NCBI RefSeq assembly: GCF_000328685.1
Contig: NC_019974.1
Span: forward strand, 3,649,001-3,713,000
DNA length: 64,000 bases
Direction: 5' to 3'
DNA from: Natronococcus occultus SP4
Lineage (GTDB): Archaea > Halobacteriota > Halobacteria > Halobacteriales > Natrialbaceae
The notes under the pieces are model-generated. The model had not been told where the DNA came from. It was given only the letters and a program-made list of their open reading frames with translations, and made no database searches. The position numbers and the translations under genes are program-made. Within the stretch, counting starts at the first letter, position 1, and each line of letters begins with the position of its first letter. This document shows positions 25,658-34,049 of the stretch, piece by piece.

Positions 25658-26206
25658 CTAGAGCTCCCGCTGGCGCCCCTTCGGCACCATCGAGCGCAAC
25701 TCGCCGTGAACGTAGAGCCCGATCCCGATCGGCGCGAGCGCTCCCCCGATCTCGTGGGCGGCGATCAGGTACCCCCAGTCGCCGTCCCAGCGCTCGAGCT
25801 CCTGGTCCTCGCCCGCGGCGAACGCCCGTGCTTCGTCTCGCTCGAGTTCGATCACGCAGTCTTCGGCGTGACGGCCGAACCGCTGGACGAAGTCCGTCGT
25901 CGGCTTCCAGTGCTCCTGACGGGTACGCAGGCAGGTCATCCCGATCGCCTCGATCGTGATCGGACTCGGGGCCGTGCCGCCGTAGATCCAGATCTTGCCC
26001 GCACCCTTCTCCCAGAACGTGTAGTCGTCGAACGTCTCGGGCGCGATTCCGAACCGATCCGCGAAGTACTCGAGGACGTCCTCGCGACTGACTCGGCCCT
26101 CGACGGTTCGCTCGGCCGCGGTCGCGGGAAGGCGGCCGAAGCGCTGGCCGTCGTTGTCGGCGAGCTCCGCGTCGCTCGTCCGGTCGTCCGTAGCGTCGTC
26201 ACCCAT
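25658..26206 (-). CDS. PUA-like RNA-binding domain protein paired with an NSUN methyltransferase
   Basis: The 182-residue protein starts at ATG 26206, which shares one base with the stop of the upstream methyltransferase (TGATG). The C-terminal half resembles the PUA-like tail of bacterial RsmF-type methyltransferases: WGYLIAAHEIGGALAPIGIG and YVHGELRSMVPKG. A central segment FWEKGAGKIWIYGG is also typical. It probably supplies the RNA-binding half of the neighbouring m5C methyltransferase as a separate chain. The N-terminal 30 residues are acidic and disordered. Confidence 0.78.
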   Translation of the reverse strand: MGDDATDDRTSDAELADNDGQRFGRLPATAAERTVEGRVSREDVLEYFADRFGIAPETFDDYTFWEKGAGKIWIYGGTAPSPITIEAIGMTCLRTRQEHWKPTTDFVQRFGRHAEDCVIELERDEARAFAAGEDQELERWDGDWGYLIAAHEIGGALAPIGIGLYVHGELRSMVPKGRQREL

Positions 26207-27114
26207 CAGGCGGTCACCTCCAGCTTCGCGACGAAAAAGCCGCCCGTATCGTTCTGGTGGGGGTAGATCCGGGCCGCTTTCTCGAGACGCTCGTCGTACT
26301 CCTCGCCGTCCCACTCGGTGAGTCCGGGCGAGTGCTCGAGGCCGAGGTCGAAGTCGACGACCCGACAGTCCTCCTCTTCGAGGACGTGCTGGATGACCGC
26401 CTCGTTCTCCTCGGGGGCGAACGTACACGTCGAGTAAACGACGGTGCCGTCCTCGCGAGTGGCCTGGACCGCCCGCCGAAGAATACCTTTCTGGATCCCC
26501 GAGACTTCGTCGAGATAGCCCTCCGACCAGCCGTCGAGCGCGTCGGGGTTCTTCCGGATCGTCCCCTCGCAAGAACAGGGGGCGTCGACGAGGCTGCGAT
26601 CGAACTCCTCGAAGTCGAACCGCTCGAGCGAGTAGTTGCGGGCGTCGTCGTTCGTGACCGCGAGGCTCGTCGCGCCAAGCCGCTCGGCGTTAAAGCGCAG
26701 CGCCGAGATCCGACCGAGGTTGCTGTCGTTGGCGACGACGGTGCCCCGGTCGTCCATCAGCGCAGCGAGCTGGGTCGCCTTCCCGCCGGGAGCCGCACAG
26801 CAGTCCCAGACCCGCTCGCCGGGCTCGGGGTCGAGGACGGTCGCCGGAACTGCCGACACCTCCTCCTGACCGTGGGTATAGCCGTGAAACGACGCCCAGG
26901 TCGAGCCCGGCGAGTCGGTCTCCAGGCGCAACACGCGTGGGTTCCAGTCGGCTCCCTCGTAGCCGACGTCCTCGGCTTCGAGGACGGCCCTCGCCCGATC
27001 GACGGTGGCCTTGATCGTGTTCACCCGGACGGCGTTGCCGAGCGGGCGCTCGCAGGCGGCGAGAAACGCCTCGAAGTCGTCGACGATCGGTCGATACCGC
27101 TCGAGTGGCTCCAT
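26206..27114 (-). CDS. RNA m5C methyltransferase, NOL1/NOP2/Sun (RsmB/Trm4) family
   Basis: The 302-residue enzyme starts MEPLERYRPIVDDFEAFL at ATG 27114; longer extensions run into the divergent promoter. SAM-binding motif I is VWDCCAAPGGKATQLAAL. Motif IV DAPCSCEGTIRKNPD and motif VI VYSTCTFAPEEN carry the two catalytic cysteines of this family. It methylates C5 of cytosine in tRNA or rRNA; which RNA cannot be told here. No PUA domain is fused; the next gene provides it. It is divergent from the PAC2 gene. Confidence 0.93.
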   Translation of the reverse strand: MEPLERYRPIVDDFEAFLAACERPLGNAVRVNTIKATVDRARAVLEAEDVGYEGADWNPRVLRLETDSPGSTWASFHGYTHGQEEVSAVPATVLDPEPGERVWDCCAAPGGKATQLAALMDDRGTVVANDSNLGRISALRFNAERLGATSLAVTNDDARNYSLERFDFEEFDRSLVDAPCSCEGTIRKNPDALDGWSEGYLDEVSGIQKGILRRAVQATREDGTVVYSTCTFAPEENEAVIQHVLEEEDCRVVDFDLGLEHSPGLTEWDGEEYDERLEKAARIYPHQNDTGGFFVAKLEVTA

Positions 27115-27198
27115 TGCCCGCGGGTTCGAGACCCCGTCGCTTGTGGGTTTCGAAGCGCTGGCCGCGGCTTTATGTCGGTTACCGCCGACAGATAACAC

Positions 27199-27938
27199 AT
27201 GGCAGGGATTCAGCGACAGGGATCGGAGGTATCGCTCGAGAACCCGACGCTCGTCGAAGGGTTTCCCGGCGTCGGGCTCGTCGGCAAGATCGCGACGGAC
27301 CACCTGATCAAAGAGCTCGAGATGGAGTACTACGCGAGTCTGGACTGCGAGGGGCTCCCTCGCGTCGTGACCTACCGGGGCGGGAGGGGCGGGCGCGCCC
27401 TCCGGTTCGGATCTACGCCAGCGAGGACCACGAGCTGCTGGCGCTCCAGAGCGACGCGCCGATCCGGGCCGACGCCGTCGACCCGGTTACGAACTGCGTC
27501 TCGGGATGGATCGACCAGCAGGAAGCCCGCCCGATCTACCTCAGCGGGCTGCCCGCCGAGCGCGAGGAGCAACCCTCGCTGTACGGGATCGCCACCGGGA
27601 GCAAGGACGACGTCCTCGCGAACCACGACATCGACGCCCCGCCGGAGGACGGCGTCGTCAGCGGCCCGACGGGCGCTCTGCTCAACCGCGCCGCACAGAA
27701 CGGCGACGACAGCCTCGGGCTGATCGTCGACTCGAGTCCGCAGTTTCCGGATCCCGAGGCCGCGAGCGTGCTGCTCGAGGACGGGGTCGCCCCGATCGCG
27801 GACGTCTCGATCGACGTCGGGGAGCTGGTGAATCGCGCCGAGGAGATCCGGGAGCAACGCGAGCAGTTCGCCCGGCAGATGCAGGAGCTGAGCCAGGACG
27901 AAAGCACGCAGGCCCAGCCGTTGCGAATGTACCAGTGA
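27199..27938 (+). pseudogene. PAC2 (proteasome assembly chaperone) family gene with a frameshift
   Basis: The first frame encodes MAGIQRQGSEVSLENPTLVE, GFPGVGLVGKIATDHL and runs to VVTYRG. The family sequence then continues in another frame as RPPVRIYASEDHELLALQSD to the end QPLRMYQ at 27938. The switch lies in the G-rich tract 27376-27392. The span is 740 nt, so one missing or two extra bases explain it; adding one G would restore a typical length of about 246 residues. PAC2 proteins are ATP-grasp-free chaperone-like proteins linked to proteasome assembly. It could be a sequencing error or a real pseudogene. Confidence 0.8.
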
Positions 27939-28042
27939 GGGGACGTCCGGGCTTTCGGCTGTGAGGGACGTTGACACCCGAAAGCGGCGATCTTGCTCAC
28001 GCAATCCCAACCCCTTTTCGGGTCCTGACGAATCCTTCGGAC

Positions 28043-28876
28043 ATGGCAGACCAAATCGCTCCCGACTTCTGTCCGACGACGTCGAACGGAACCCCGATGC
28101 TCGGGCTCGGCACCTGGGAAAACGACGACCCTGAACAGTGCGCCGAGAGCGTCCGGAACGCCCTCGAGCGAGGGTACCGTCACATCGACACGGCACAGGC
28201 CTACGGCAACGAGGACGCCGTCGGCGAGGGGCTCGCGAACGCCGACGTCGACCGCGAGGAGGTCTTCCTCGCGACGAAGATCTGGATCGACAACCTCGGC
28301 TACGAGGACGTCAAAGAGACGGCCCGAGAGAGCATGGACCGTCTCGGCGTCGATTACCTCGACATGCTGTACGTTCACTGGCCCGCCGGGGAGTACGACC
28401 CCGAGGAGACCCTCTCGGCGTTCGCGGAGCTGTACGACGAGGGGCTGATCGAGAACGTCGGCGTCAGCAACTTCATGGCCGAGGACCTCGAGACGGCGAT
28501 CGACGTCTGTGACGCCCCGATCGCGGCCAACCAGGTCGAGCTTCACCCGCTGCTTCCCCAGGAGGACCTGCGCGAGGCCTGCGAGAGCTACGACGTCGAC
28601 GTCGTCGCCTACTCGCCGCTGGCCCGCGGCCAGGTCTTCAACCACGACGGGCTCGAGGAGGTCGCGTCCCGACACGGCGTCAGCGAGGCCCAGGTCAGCC
28701 TCGCCTGGCTGCGCGAGAAGGGTATCGTCGCGATCCCGAAGGCGACCGGCGAGGACCACATCGAGGACAACTGGGAGTCGCTGCTGGTCGAACTCGACCG
28801 CTCGGATATCGACACGATCGACGCCATCGACGAGGTCAGCCGCGAGGTCGATCCGGACTTCGCCCCCTGGAACTAG
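28043..28876 (+). CDS. Aldo/keto reductase
   Basis: The 277-residue protein starts MADQIAPDFCPTTSNGTPML at ATG 28043. AKR hallmarks are GYRHIDTAQAYGNEDAVGEG (catalytic Asp and Tyr), the Lys in LATKIWIDNLG, the His in YLDMLYVHWPAGE, NVGVSNFMAEDLE, and the NADPH-binding IPKATGEDHIEDN near the C-terminus. It reduces aldehydes or ketones with NAD(P)H. The (beta/alpha)8 barrel length is typical for short AKRs. It stands alone, with 104 nt to the PAC2 gene. Confidence 0.95.
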   Translation: MADQIAPDFCPTTSNGTPMLGLGTWENDDPEQCAESVRNALERGYRHIDTAQAYGNEDAVGEGLANADVDREEVFLATKIWIDNLGYEDVKETARESMDRLGVDYLDMLYVHWPAGEYDPEETLSAFAELYDEGLIENVGVSNFMAEDLETAIDVCDAPIAANQVELHPLLPQEDLREACESYDVDVVAYSPLARGQVFNHDGLEEVASRHGVSEAQVSLAWLREKGIVAIPKATGEDHIEDNWESLLVELDRSDIDTIDAIDEVSREVDPDFAPWN

Positions 28877-28931
28877 TACGGCTGCCTGAATAGCAAGAAA
28901 GCTTACCTTTTCTCGACTCGTCGCGGGTCGC

Positions 28932-29678
28932 ATGGCAACCCGGACACGGAAGGGTGACGCCGGCGTCCTCGAGGAAATCAGGACGGATCTCCGGCGGCTC
29001 CACGACGGCTGGATGGCGCTCGTCTTCCCCAGACAGCGCGGCCGCGGTCACGCCGTCATGGGTCGGTGGACCCCCGAGACGACGCCCCAGCAGGTCGGCT
29101 ACTACGGCTGGGGGATCGTCGGCGCGCTCGGCCTGCTGGCGCTGTACCCGCTTACCGTTCTCGGCTTCGCGACCCGCTACTACGCGGCGACGCTGGACTC
29201 GACCCGAACCCGGCTCGGAATCGCCGGCGTCACCGCCCTCGCCGTCCTCGCGTGGGGCGGGCTGACGGCCCTCGCCCACCTCCGGCTCGAGCCCGAGGCC
29301 GTCCTCGCGGTCGCCGCGGCCGGTGTCGTCGCCACGGGATCGACGGCACTGGCGGCCGCCTGCTCGCGGATCGGGGGTCGGCCCGTCTCGGTGCTGCTCG
29401 CGTACCCGTTCGCGCTGACCGCACTCTTTTTGCCGCCGGTCGTCGCCGCGCTCGTGACCCCGTCGCTCGAGGACGTCGTCCTCGAACCCAGCTACGCGTT
29501 CGCCGTTCAGTTGCTCGAGGGGCCCCTGGCCGTCGGCGGGATAAACGAACTGCTCCGGGCGAACTTCGAACTCGCTGGCACGGCCTACGCAGCGATGTGG
29601 ACCGCGATCGCGTTCCCGCTGGGGTGGCTGCTGGGGGGTGCGGTCGCGCTGGCGAACCTCGTGCGTCCGTCGAGCTAA
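28932..29678 (+). CDS. Haloarchaeal integral membrane protein of unknown function
   Basis: The 248-residue protein has a charged N-terminal segment (MATRTRKGDAGVLEEIRTDL) followed by six hydrophobic stretches, beginning near YYGWGIVGALGLLALYPLTV. I recognise no catalytic or transport motif. An AT-rich box (aagcttacc) lies about 30 nt upstream. It is followed by the E2-like gene after 48 nt on the same strand. Confidence 0.75.
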   Translation: MATRTRKGDAGVLEEIRTDLRRLHDGWMALVFPRQRGRGHAVMGRWTPETTPQQVGYYGWGIVGALGLLALYPLTVLGFATRYYAATLDSTRTRLGIAGVTALAVLAWGGLTALAHLRLEPEAVLAVAAAGVVATGSTALAAACSRIGGRPVSVLLAYPFALTALFLPPVVAALVTPSLEDVVLEPSYAFAVQLLEGPLAVGGINELLRANFELAGTAYAAMWTAIAFPLGWLLGGAVALANLVRPSS

Positions 29679-29726
29679 TCGGCTCGGCGCGCGAAGATGG
29701 ATGGTCGTCCTCGTGGTGGGGCGACT

Positions 29727-30518
29727 ATGGACGAGAGCGACGCGACGATCGAATCCTTCCCCCTGGGGCGACGCGGCACCGTCGACTACATGCGGACGGC
29801 CGGCCGACGGAGCGTCGTCCACGGGCTCGTCGAACTCGACGTCACCGAAGCCCGGCGGCGCATCCGCGACCACGAGGACCGAACGGGAACCCGACGCTCC
29901 TTCACGGCGTTTCTGGTCCTGTGTCTGGCCCGGGCGATCGACGACCATCCGAACGTCCAGACGTACCGCGACTGGCGGGGCCGACTCGTTCGGTTCGAGG
30001 ACGTCGACGTGAACGTCCTGATCGAACGGGAGATCGACGGTGAGCGGATCGTCGTCCCGCACGTCCTCAGGGCAGCGAACCGGCGCTCGCTCGAGTCGAT
30101 CCACGAGGAGATCCGGGCGGCCCAGACGGATCCGAACGCGGGCCGACGGAGTGCCCTGTCGGCCGCGGGACTGCGACTCCCCGGCCCCGTTCGGCGGCTG
30201 TTCTGGCGGCTGCCACGGACCTTCCCCCGGCGCTGGAAGCGCGTCACCGGCACCGTCGCGGTGACCTCGATCGGCATGTTCGGTGCCGGCGGTGGCTGGG
30301 CGGTTGCGCCGACGAACTACGCGCTGCAGCTCACGGTCGGCGGCATCGAGCGCAAGCCGAGGGTCGTCGACGGGGAGGTCGTTCCCCGGGAGCTCCTCGA
30401 TCTCACCGTGACGGTCGATCACGACGTCGTCGACGGCGCGCCCGCGGCCCGGTTCGTGCGACGACTGACGGAGCTCGTCGAGGGGGCCGACGGGCTGGAA
30501 ACGGACCTCGAGACGTAG
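29727..30518 (+). CDS. Stand-alone 2-oxoacid dehydrogenase E2-type acyltransferase domain
   Basis: From ATG 29727 (MDESDATIESFPLGRRGTVD) the 263-residue protein matches only the CAT-like catalytic domain of E2 subunits. Motifs include VHGLVELDVTEARRR, TAFLVLCLARAIDDHPNVQT, VTSIGMFGAGGGWAVAP and the active-site pattern LTVTVDHDVVDGAPAARF, with the catalytic His and Asp of HxxxDG. Lipoyl and E1/E3-binding domains are missing, and no E1/E3 genes are adjacent. It may acylate a different carrier. An earlier in-frame ATG at 29697 is less likely. Confidence 0.85.
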   Translation: MDESDATIESFPLGRRGTVDYMRTAGRRSVVHGLVELDVTEARRRIRDHEDRTGTRRSFTAFLVLCLARAIDDHPNVQTYRDWRGRLVRFEDVDVNVLIEREIDGERIVVPHVLRAANRRSLESIHEEIRAAQTDPNAGRRSALSAAGLRLPGPVRRLFWRLPRTFPRRWKRVTGTVAVTSIGMFGAGGGWAVAPTNYALQLTVGGIERKPRVVDGEVVPRELLDLTVTVDHDVVDGAPAARFVRRLTELVEGADGLETDLET

Positions 30519-30668
30519 AGGCTCCGAAAGCGAGAGAGTTCCATCCGCAGAGCCGTGTAGCTCGGTGGAGCTGTCGAACCCGAATAGGTTCGGTCCAGAC
30601 CAAGCGTCAAGTCGATCGGACTGCCGGTTTCCGATACCCTTTGGGGCTTCGCCGTCCCACGATTACGT

Positions 30669-30860
30669 ATGGAGTTCGATCTACCAACCACGGCGGCGAC
30701 GTTTATCGCGCTGATCACGCTCGGCGCGGTCGGAATGATCGCCTCGGACATGATGGCGACCGACAGTATCCTGATGATGGTCGTGCCGTCGATGGTGGTC
30801 TTCGGCGGTATCATGCTGCTGATCGGGATCAAACACGGCCAGTATCGGGCCACCAAGTAG
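30669..30860 (+). CDS. Small haloarchaeal membrane protein (63 aa, DUF7333-like)
   Basis: The protein starts MEFDLPTTAATFIALITLGA and contains two membrane helices (about residues 8-28 and 32-54) rich in Met, ending KHGQYRATK. It resembles a conserved haloarchaeal family of unknown function. An AT-containing box (gattacgtat) lies directly upstream. It converges on the PPOX pseudogene, with only 14 nt between the stops. Confidence 0.75.
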   Translation: MEFDLPTTAATFIALITLGAVGMIASDMMATDSILMMVVPSMVVFGGIMLLIGIKHGQYRATK

Positions 30861-30874
30861 CCGGAATCGTCGTT

Positions 30875-31209
30875 TCAGGGTTCCTCGTCGAACGTCCAGC
30901 GAGTCGCGTCGGTCGGAAACTCCGACCACGCGAACGCGACGTCCGGACGGACCCGGAAGAACGGCGGTCCGTGCCGAACGCCGTACTTCTCCTCGTAGGC
31001 CGCGTCGGGTCGCTCGACGGTTCCGGACGAGGCTATCTCCTCGTCGATCCGTTCGGCCTGCCCCTCGAGAATGATGACCTCCTCGGCGTCCTCGCGGTGG
31101 ACGACGATATCGGGGTTTCGCTCGAGGTTGCGGACCCGCCGCGTCCGCTCCCCACCGCCACAACGGAAGGTGCCGTCGACCCAGACGCCCCAGGGCGGAG
31201 GCCGATGAA
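30875..31209 (-). pseudogene. 5'-truncated pyridoxamine-5'-phosphate-oxidase (PPOX) family remnant
   Basis: The minus-strand frame ending at 30875 reads PPPWGVWVDGTFRCGGGERT, RRVRNLERNPDIVVHREDAE, VIILEGQAERID and FFRVRPDVAFAWSEFPTDATRW. This is the central and C-terminal part of an FMN split-barrel protein. No ATG, GTG or TTG occurs in frame upstream, and the N-terminal strand and first FMN-contact region (about 40 residues) are absent. Upstream the sequence runs straight into the 3' end of the PAPS-reductase gene. About 112 codons remain without internal stops, so the loss is probably recent. Confidence 0.7.
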
Positions 31210-31283
31210 ACGCGTTGCTGGTCGGTCGAGTTCGGACCGAAAACGGCGGTCGTTCGATCGTCGGTGCGCGAGCGCGGCGTCGC

Positions 31284-32255
31284 CTACATATACCCGAGGT
31301 CGCGCAGGCGCTCCATCAGGTCCTCCTTGTCCTGGGCGCGGCCCGCGCGCTCGGTCGTCCCCTCGAGGTCCTGGAGCCAGGCGGGGTCGTCCTCGGTCTT
31401 CTCCGTGCTGATCTCGCTACCCAGCGAGCGGAACCCTTCCCAGTACTTCGGCGAGACGGGTGTGTCGCGGGGCTCGAGCCCCTCCGGCAGGTCGTCCTTC
31501 CCTTCGGGGACGTAGCCCTCGTCCGGGAACTCGGGGACGGTGTCCGGCACCACGAAGTTCCAGAACGCCTCCCACACTGCGGCCTCCTCGAACTGCAGGA
31601 TGGACTGGATGCGGTCGTGGGGCGGGTAGATGTCGGGGTCGTGGCGCGGCGAGAAGAACGTCTCGTCGGCGCGAGCCTCCTGTTCGTCCCAGCGAACGCC
31701 GGAGATGACGCCGTCGACGTCGTGCTCCTCCAGGGCGTTGTTCAGCGCGACCGTCTTCAGCAGGTGGTTGCCGACGTAGGTGTCCAGCAGGAACGGGAAG
31801 GTGTCGTCCTCGTACTCGAGCAGGTCCCGAACGTGGTGCTGGTTCTGTTCGTTCAGTTCCTCGATCTCGATCTCGTCGCCGGGTTCGAGGTCGTGCTCGT
31901 CGACGTACTCGCCGACGTCCTCGTTGCGCGCGTAGATCACGTCCAGATCCCACTTCTCGGCCCAGTCGTCGACGAAGTCGTGGACCTCGTCGAAATGCTG
32001 GTAGTGGTCGATAAAGATCGCCGGCGGCACCTCGAGGTCGTAGCGGTCGGCGACCTCCTTGACGAAGTACAACACGAGCGTCGAGTCCTTGCCGCCGGTC
32101 CACATGACCGCCGGGTTCTCGTACTGTTCGAGGCCCTGGCGGGTGACCTCGACGGCCTTCTCGATTTTCTCGTTGATATGGGGGTAGTCCTCGGGATCCT
32201 GACCCTCGCCGTCGTCGTAGTTCACGTCGACGTAGTCGGGGAAGCTCTCGGTCAT
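31284..32255 (-). CDS. Phosphoadenosine phosphosulfate reductase family protein
   Basis: The 323-residue protein has the PP-loop ATP-pyrophosphatase motif AVMWTGGKDSTLVLYFVKEV near residue 50, followed by FIDHYQHFDEVHDFV, YARNEDVGEYV and a C-terminal region SPRHDPDIYPPHDR with VVPDTVPEFPDEGY. Family members are PAPS/APS reductases, CysD-type sulfurylases or PP-loop enzymes that activate substrates by adenylation. No CCxxRK or Cys-rich C-terminus is seen, so a true PAPS reductase is not certain. An AT-rich promoter region lies at 32262-32290. Confidence 0.88.
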   Translation of the reverse strand: MTESFPDYVDVNYDDGEGQDPEDYPHINEKIEKAVEVTRQGLEQYENPAVMWTGGKDSTLVLYFVKEVADRYDLEVPPAIFIDHYQHFDEVHDFVDDWAEKWDLDVIYARNEDVGEYVDEHDLEPGDEIEIEELNEQNQHHVRDLLEYEDDTFPFLLDTYVGNHLLKTVALNNALEEHDVDGVISGVRWDEQEARADETFFSPRHDPDIYPPHDRIQSILQFEEAAVWEAFWNFVVPDTVPEFPDEGYVPEGKDDLPEGLEPRDTPVSPKYWEGFRSLGSEISTEKTEDDPAWLQDLEGTTERAGRAQDKEDLMERLRDLGYM

Positions 32256-32370
32256 CGTACTGTAATTAGATATAATTAGGAGGGATAAACCGTTTGTGGG
32301 ACCGGAAACCTCTGTCGGAACTCCGGACGCTCCCCATCGACAGGTCGGCTGTCACCGAGTGAACAAATCG

Positions 32371-32379
32371 TTTATTTAT
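32371..32379 (+). promoter_or_regulatory. TATA box of the 32401 gene
   Basis: The sequence tttatttat is centred 26-27 nt before ATG 32401, matching a leaderless start and rejecting a longer upstream extension of that frame. Confidence 0.5.
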
Positions 32380-32400
32380 CCGGGCGCGAGAACACTCACC

Positions 32401-33033
32401 ATGATCGATGCGGTCGCCGCCGCGTTCGTCCTCGCCGGGATCGCCCTCCTGCTCTCCGGCACTGCGCTCTCGGTGTACGGAATCGTCGCCGTCGGCCTCA
32501 CCGCGGGCGCCGGCGCGGGGTATCTGGTCGGCCCCGCGCTCGGACTCGAGGGTGTCGGCGCGGGCGTCGCCGCCGTTCTCGGCGCGGCCGTCGGCGGCCT
32601 CGGAAGCTACCTGCTCCTGTCGGTCGCCGTCTCGCTGCTGGCGTTCGTCGTCGGGACCGGCCTCGCGGTCTCCACACTCTCCTCGAGCGCCGCCGCAGAC
32701 GGCTGGCTTCCCGAACTGGGTGGTGCCGTCGCCGTCGGCCTCGTCGCCGCCGTCCTCGGGCTGGTGCTCACGCGGTGGGTCACCGCCGCGCTTACAGCCG
32801 TCCTCGGCGCCGCGCTCGCCTCCCGGTCGCTCACCCCCGAGGGGATCCTCGCGGCCCGCGAGTCGCTGACGCTCGACCCGCTGCTGTTCGAGGTTACGTC
32901 GCCCGCGTTTCTACTCCTCGTCGCGGTCGGTCTCCTCTCGCAGTTCGGGCTGTTCTCGCTCCCGCGGCTGGTCCGGGCCGTTCCGCGACTCCTGTTCCCC
33001 CGGCGCCGCGAGGACTCGACGGCGACACGGTAG
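32401..33033 (+). CDS. Glycine/alanine-rich integral membrane protein of unknown function
   Basis: The 210-residue protein (MIDAVAAAFVLAGIALLLSG) has five or six hydrophobic helices with glycine-rich, GxxxG-like packing (GAGAGYLVGPALGLEGVGAG). It ends in a basic tail PRLLFPRRREDS, which suggests a cytoplasmic C-terminus. The pattern resembles small membrane-scaffold families, but I recognise no motif. Start is set by the TATA box. It lies divergent from the PAPS-reductase-family gene. Confidence 0.75.
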   Translation: MIDAVAAAFVLAGIALLLSGTALSVYGIVAVGLTAGAGAGYLVGPALGLEGVGAGVAAVLGAAVGGLGSYLLLSVAVSLLAFVVGTGLAVSTLSSSAAADGWLPELGGAVAVGLVAAVLGLVLTRWVTAALTAVLGAALASRSLTPEGILAARESLTLDPLLFEVTSPAFLLLVAVGLLSQFGLFSLPRLVRAVPRLLFPRRREDSTATR

Positions 33034-33209
33034 CGCTGCGGACTCGTCCGCTCCCGAGGACGCCCGGTAATGCTGTGGTTACCCACCGAGCCCCCGGCAC
33101 GGTCGGGGCTGTGGCGGTCTCGGCTCGTTCGCGCCCGGGCGCTCGCGCTCGCCGTGCGAACGAAGAAGGCAGTGGCTTACTTTGTCCCTCGTCGGCACAG
33201 CGTCGAGCG

Positions 33210-34010
33210 ATGACGTTCCCCGAAGATCGACTCGCGAGACACGTGGGCGAGGACGAGTCGGTTCGAACCCTCGCGAGCGCGACGTTCCTCGGCGAACCCG
33301 CCTCGGGACCGGTGACCGTCGGCCTCACCGACCGACGGCTGCTCTGTCTCGCCGAGGACGGCGCCTTCGCCGACGTACGCTACGAGTACGTCAGCGCGGT
33401 TCGCAGCCGCCCCCGGAGCAGGTGGGAGTACCGGTACCGGACCGAGGACGCCCTGCTGGTCGGTGGCGTCGGTGCCGTGCTCGCGGTGATCGGCGTCCTC
33501 GTCGCGGTCGGCTCTGCCGTCGGCGCGGGACCGCTGGGTGGCGCGCTCACGACGACGGTCGGCCTCGTCGCCGCGACGGCGGTCGCGTCGACCTACCGGG
33601 CTCGCGAAGCGACGGGACTCGACGGAGCCGACCGCCAGCTGGTCGTCGGTGCCGGCGGGTGTGCCGTCCTCTCGCTTGCTATCGTCGCGGCCGTCGTGCC
33701 CGCGCTGTCGGCGTCGCTGTTCGCGTTCGCGACGGTCGGCGGACTGGCGATCCTCGCGGCCGCGCCCCGGGTTGCCGCCGTCCTCGAAGGGATCGAGCTC
33801 GGCCGCAGTCGGAAGACGCAGCTGACGATCGCTACCGTCGACGGGGGGACGGTGCGGCTCGTCCTCGAGGACGACGCCGACCTGGGCCGGGAGCTGGGGG
33901 TCGAACTCGCTCGTGCCGAGCCGACCCCGCCGACCGCCCGCTCACCTGACGGCGACGTCGGGCTGGCGCTGCTCGGACGGGAGCCGGCCGAGGAATCACA
34001 GAGCCAGTAA
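33210..34010 (+). CDS. Membrane protein with N-terminal PH-like domain
   Basis: The 266-residue protein starts MTFPEDRLARHVGEDESVRT. An N-terminal domain with VTVGLTDRRLLCLAED and YEYVSAVRSRPRSRWEYRYR resembles bacterial PH/GRAM-like domains. Four hydrophobic helices follow (about residues 88-195). A second soluble segment, TQLTIATVDGGTVRLVLED, repeats the PH-like beta pattern. The function is unknown, possibly membrane sensing. A 176-nt gap before it contains no other gene. Confidence 0.78.
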   Translation: MTFPEDRLARHVGEDESVRTLASATFLGEPASGPVTVGLTDRRLLCLAEDGAFADVRYEYVSAVRSRPRSRWEYRYRTEDALLVGGVGAVLAVIGVLVAVGSAVGAGPLGGALTTTVGLVAATAVASTYRAREATGLDGADRQLVVGAGGCAVLSLAIVAAVVPALSASLFAFATVGGLAILAAAPRVAAVLEGIELGRSRKTQLTIATVDGGTVRLVLEDDADLGRELGVELARAEPTPPTARSPDGDVGLALLGREPAEESQSQ

Positions 34011-34049
34011 CGCACAACTACTATTCCCGTCCTCCGGAACTACTTGCGT

